Of a stretch of DNA of 33,941 bases, positions 30,813-33,941 are shown one piece after another. The position numbers and the translations under genes are program-made. Source of the DNA: Bacillota bacterium (GTDB taxonomy: Bacteria > Bacillota > Clostridia > Lachnospirales > Anaerotignaceae); the NCBI GenBank assembly GCA_022791155.1, contig JAAVYN010000021.1, positions 1 through 33,941 of the forward strand, given 5' to 3'. The notes under the pieces were generated by a model. The model saw only the letters and a list, made by a program, of their open reading frames with translations, was not told where the DNA came from and ran no database searches. How positions within the stretch are numbered: position 1 is the stretch's first letter; each line of letters begins with the position of its first letter.

Positions 30813-32342
30813 TCATCCCTGTTTAATGCTTTCTATGATTGATATTTCCTTCATAATGTCGTTTTGTCTTTCGTAAAAGAGCATGTCTTTGTTGTTTTCA
30901 AAATATTTTTCTGCGCCATATTTTGATATGAATTTTGCGCAATAATAGTTTGATGTCATTTCTGTCACGAGCAAAAGCATTTCTTGTCCTTTTCCAAAGG
31001 CTTCCTCAACAAAAGCAAACATGTTGTCAATTTGGCCTTTTGTGCGTTCAATGCCTTTTTCAAAAACTTTAACTTCTATGTCAAAATCTTTTTTGATTAT
31101 GTCAAATCCGTCTTTTCTGTCGTTGACGCCTTTTTGAACAAGCATCAGATAATATTCTTCAATTGTGACCATTGTGCGGCGCAAAACAGCTTCTTTTTCT
31201 CTTGAAATGAGAGATTTGTTGTGTTTCAGGTTATAATCTTCTTCTCTTTCTGTCAAAATTTCTTTCAGCCTTTGCGTCATGACGCGTTTTTCGGTTTTGC
31301 TGTTGGCAAATGTTTTGAGCCCTTTGAAAATTTTGTGAAGCTCTGTGATATATTCTTCTGTTTGTATGTCCTCTTTCATTTTGTCGGCCACTGCGCCGGT
31401 CAAAAGCCCAATGAGCACAACTTTTTCATCAAACCTTGCATCGGCGGCGCGCTGTTTGACCTCGTCGGTATATTTCCCTTCGAGAATGTCAATGACTTTG
31501 TAATCGGATTTATATTTGTTGTAGAGATCATAATAGACCGAAAAATCCTTTGCAATTGCCTTGTGCTGAACATATTGGGCGCACAGCCCCTCGTTCACTT
31601 CGATCCCCAGTTCTTCATAAAGCGTTATCATCTCGGAAAGATCTTCCCAGCCTCTTGCCGTGACGAATATTTTGCCGTCGACAGTGCTTTCAACGCTATA
31701 GAAATTGTTTTTCTTTATCTCAAGATATGTCACAACAGCGCCGTGAATGCCTTTCATGAGGGCATATTCCTTCCAAACGTCAAAATCGGGCTCCACTTCT
31801 ATCTTTTTGACACGATCCAATGTGACTATGTCAAATTCGCGCACAGATTTGTTATATTCAGGGGGATTGCCTGCTGTGACTATGACCCAGCCATCGGGGA
31901 TTCTGTTGTTGCCAAATGTTTTATATTGCAAAAACTGAAGCATGGCCGGCGACAATGTTTCGGATATGCAGTTTATTTCGTCAAGAAAGAGTATGCCTTC
32001 TTTGACTCCTGTTTCTTCCATATATTCATATATTGATGAAACAATTTCACTCATTGTATATTCTGAAACGGAATATTCTTTCCCGTCATATGTCTTTTTT
32101 TCGATGTAGGGAAGGCCAATGGCGCTTTGGCGCGTGTGATGTGTCATTGAATATGCCACAATTCCAATGTTGAGTTTTTGAGCCACTTGTTCCATGATTG
32201 CCGTTTTTCCAATCCCTGGCGCGCCTATTATCAAAAGCGGCCTTTGCCTCACAACGGGAATTCTATATTCTCCATATTTGCTTTTTGTGAGATATGCTCT
32301 CACTGAATTTTCAACTTCTGTGAATGCTTCTTTTATGTTCAT
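30813..32342 (-). CDS. MoxR-type AAA+ ATPase
   Basis: A 509-aa AAA+ ATPase of the MoxR group. Walker A is GAPGIGKTA, Walker B is ILFLDEIN, and TAGNPPEYN carries the sensor 1 asparagine. The C-terminal half is helical and charged. ATG 32342 is chosen because GGAGG lies 7 nt upstream; it overlaps the VWA stop by 4 bp, so the longer frame to 32393 is rejected. MoxR ATPases act with VWA partners as chaperone-like machines for complex assembly or metal insertion. The substrate here is unknown. Confidence 0.9.
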   Translation of the reverse strand: MNIKEAFTEVENSVRAYLTKSKYGEYRIPVVRQRPLLIIGAPGIGKTAIMEQVAQKLNIGIVAYSMTHHTRQSAIGLPYIEKKTYDGKEYSVSEYTMSEIVSSIYEYMEETGVKEGILFLDEINCISETLSPAMLQFLQYKTFGNNRIPDGWVIVTAGNPPEYNKSVREFDIVTLDRVKKIEVEPDFDVWKEYALMKGIHGAVVTYLEIKKNNFYSVESTVDGKIFVTARGWEDLSEMITLYEELGIEVNEGLCAQYVQHKAIAKDFSVYYDLYNKYKSDYKVIDILEGKYTDEVKQRAADARFDEKVVLIGLLTGAVADKMKEDIQTEEYITELHKIFKGLKTFANSKTEKRVMTQRLKEILTEREEDYNLKHNKSLISREKEAVLRRTMVTIEEYYLMLVQKGVNDRKDGFDIIKKDFDIEVKVFEKGIERTKGQIDNMFAFVEEAFGKGQEMLLLVTEMTSNYYCAKFISKYGAEKYFENNKDMLFYERQNDIMKEISIIESIKQG

Positions 32343-33694
32343 TTCAAATCCTCCGCAAGCTGATCTTCTTCCAAAACAAGTTTTATTGCCCAAACTGGCG
32401 TTTTTGGCCGTTCTGCATCATAGCCAAGGTATATAAACGCGGCCTCAAACGGCGGCTTTTTTTCAGGATATGTTCCATAGCCGTCAGTGAAATATATGAG
32501 CCCCTTAAATTTTTTGAACTCTTTTGCTTCAATGAGTTCTTCAACTCTTTTGAAAACCGGCCTGAAATCGGTGCCGCCAAACCCCTTCAGTTTCATGTTA
32601 TGCATATATTTTTCAAATTCGTCTTTGTTTGTCACAACAACTTCTTCCTGCATTTCGCTGTCACACTGGATTATGCGAAGATTTATCTTTTTGAAAAAAC
32701 TTTCTTCCATCATGAGAATTGAATATGTTTTGTCAAGAAACCTCTGCACAAGCTCTCCTTTGACGCTTCCGGAAGTGTCAATTGCCACAACAAAGTCACA
32801 AATTTTTTCAGTGTCCTTATATTCAAGGGGTTCCACAAGAGGCATGTTGCCATATTTTTCAAGGCCATATGTATAGTATATGTAGTCAAATTCCTCATCG
32901 TTTATTATGAGATCCTCGCCACGCACCGAAAAACGGCGCAAAAACTGACGATAGTCATATTTGTCTCTGTTGAGCGCTTTCAGGTTTTGGCTCATGTCGC
33001 CTGTGCCAACTGTGTCTTTTGAAAGCGTTTCAAGGTCAACATCAAGCATTTTGCTTATCTCTTCCCATTCTTTCAAAAGCGTTTCAGGGTCAACTTTCTG
33101 CTGGCGTTCATCAGTGTTTTCGGGCTTTTCGCCGTTTTCGCTGTCGGGCCACCACAGTTCGTGGTTGTCCCTTTGGAAATAGCCTTTTATTTTTTCGGTT
33201 TCTTCTGATGTATAGTTTTTGTCAATGAAATGTTTGTATATTCTTTCTGCTGTGAAAGGCTTGATGTCTTTTTTCAAAAGATGAAGCATTTTACTTTGAT
33301 ATTGGGTTTTTCCACATTTTATGCATTTAGCGTTCAAGCTGTTGAGTATGTTTTCAACTGCTATATCAGCCGAAATGTTCCACAGCTCTTTGTTCACTTC
33401 CGGCGAGACAAACATATGCCGGAAAATGCAGTGAAGAACTGTGTGAAGATATGCTCTGTTCAGCGCTTCCTGTTCGTTTTTATATTCCGCAAGAACATAT
33501 GGACTGCAAAAATAGAGACGCTGTCCGTCTGTGGCAAGCTGAAAAATCATGTCATCATTCAGCAAGTCAAGCCGTCCTATGGCGGTGTCAAGAAATCTGA
33601 AATCGAGCAAAAGCCGGCTTTTCACAGCGCTGAGTATGTCTTTGGCAACGCTGTCTGTGCGGCGTTTAATTTCGGCAACATCAAAATCTGCCAT
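32339..33694 (-). CDS. VWA-like protein with metallopeptidase-like N-terminal domain (DUF2201)
   Basis: A 451-aa protein. The N-terminal part has H-x3-H-x4-H in HTVLHCIFRHMF, a zincin-like site typical of the DUF2201 N-terminal domain, and a CIKCGK pair. A charged linker follows at about 170-230. The C-terminal VWA domain has the MIDAS motif DTSGS (VAIDTSGSVKGE), GGTDFRP and YFTDGYG. AGGTGAG precedes ATG 33694. It is the first gene of the VWA-MoxR-LRR operon. It is the expected adaptor of the MoxR ATPase; the client is not known. Confidence 0.88.
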   Translation of the reverse strand: MADFDVAEIKRRTDSVAKDILSAVKSRLLLDFRFLDTAIGRLDLLNDDMIFQLATDGQRLYFCSPYVLAEYKNEQEALNRAYLHTVLHCIFRHMFVSPEVNKELWNISADIAVENILNSLNAKCIKCGKTQYQSKMLHLLKKDIKPFTAERIYKHFIDKNYTSEETEKIKGYFQRDNHELWWPDSENGEKPENTDERQQKVDPETLLKEWEEISKMLDVDLETLSKDTVGTGDMSQNLKALNRDKYDYRQFLRRFSVRGEDLIINDEEFDYIYYTYGLEKYGNMPLVEPLEYKDTEKICDFVVAIDTSGSVKGELVQRFLDKTYSILMMEESFFKKINLRIIQCDSEMQEEVVVTNKDEFEKYMHNMKLKGFGGTDFRPVFKRVEELIEAKEFKKFKGLIYFTDGYGTYPEKKPPFEAAFIYLGYDAERPKTPVWAIKLVLEEDQLAEDLK

Positions 33695-33711
33695 AAACTC
33701 ACCTCACCATT

Positions 33712-33723
33712 AAGTATACCATA
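33712..33723 (-). promoter_or_regulatory. extended -10 promoter of the VWA-MoxR-LRR operon
   Basis: On the minus strand TGGTATACT, an extended -10 box, lies about 20 bp before the ATG. No good -35 hexamer is seen, which is acceptable for an extended -10. Confidence 0.45.
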
Positions 33724-33899
33724 AATTTTGATGAACATATATATTTTTTTGGTTTTCATTTCGTGGCGGTTTTGTTTCCAAAAGTATAATTTTTCAAATT
33801 TATGCCAAATATTCTTTTTAGTTTTTTGAAAAATTCTCATAACATTAAATATCAACAAAGGCTGCAACTCGAACTGCCGACAAAAAGCGTGGCCAAGGA

Positions 33900-33916
33900 G
33901 GGAGGGTGTGGGAGGG
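33900..33916 (+). other. perfect G-quadruplex motif
   Basis: GGGAGGGTGTGGGAGGG: four G3 tracts with loops of 1, 3 and 1 nt. The hairpin GGCCGTTCGGCC follows directly (33915-33926). It sits in an otherwise AT-rich gene-free right edge (33724-33941). The surrounding GC-rich patch looks like part of a dispersed repeat. Confidence 0.75.
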
Positions 33917-33941
33917 CCGTTCGGCCTTCGCAACTATGAGA

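Noticed and set aside
29784-30842. 352-codon plus-strand frame
   Set aside because: Antisense of the LRR gene; its regularity comes from the LRR repeats.
33622-33933. 103-codon minus-strand frame at the right edge
   Set aside because: It overlaps the real start of the VWA gene in another frame and includes the G-rich patch; no ribosome binding site.

Overview
The window looks like chromosome from a low-GC, spore-forming member of the Clostridia (Bacillota). The evidence is the operon order yqfC-yqfD-phoH-yqfF/pgpH-ybeY-cdd-era-recO, strong AGGAGG-type ribosome binding sites, several TTG starts, AT-rich intergenic DNA and TTGACA/TATAAT promoters. No species can be named from sequence alone.

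Region by region. (1) 1-490: a promoter, tRNA-Thr(TGT), initiator tRNA-fMet(CAT) and a terminator. (2) 490-13300: an accessory defence region directly downstream of the tRNAs. It opens with four copies of a TTGACA-containing repeat, an unknown 109-aa gene and the cut-off N-terminus of a cytosine methyltransferase. Next come two copies of a unit made of a candidate type I toxin/antisense module followed by a type III mod gene (1838-4253 and 4785-7027). Each unit precedes an mntA/hepT pair; the first hepT is broken where the second unit begins. One full-length type III res gene follows (7781-10921). After it lie an Rpn-type PD-(D/E)XK nuclease gene and a free-standing duplicate of only its C-terminal tail, then the ghost of a third mod and a third toxin module (12711-13036). 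(3) 13298-18193: plus-strand housekeeping genes argF, birA, a DUF6145-like gene, two overlapping coaX paralogues and dusB; hinT follows with its own promoter. (4) 27899 down to 18947 on the minus strand: yqfC, yqfD, phoH, yqfF, ybeY, a DUF3048 lipoprotein, cdd, a family 4-type uracil-DNA glycosylase, era and recO. This operon meets hinT at a shared terminator. (5) 28147-29208: a lipoprotein with a duplicated domain. (6) 33694 down to 29318 on the minus strand: a VWA/DUF2201 protein, a MoxR-type AAA+ ATPase and a leucine-rich-repeat protein. The right edge carries a perfect G-quadruplex motif.

How the genes work together. The two Mod proteins share their N- and C-terminal parts almost exactly but have unrelated central target-recognition regions. 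A single Res could therefore work with two sequence specificities. The toxin module in front of each mod, the mnt/hepT pair and the Rpn locus with its candidate intragenic antitoxin make the region a stack of toxin-antitoxin and defence layers. The most unusual points are the repeated toxin-mod unit that appears to interrupt neighbouring genes, the covarying inverted repeats around the toxin ORF, and the Rpn tail existing both as an internal reading frame and as a separate gene. All functional statements are read from sequence and family knowledge; no searches were run.
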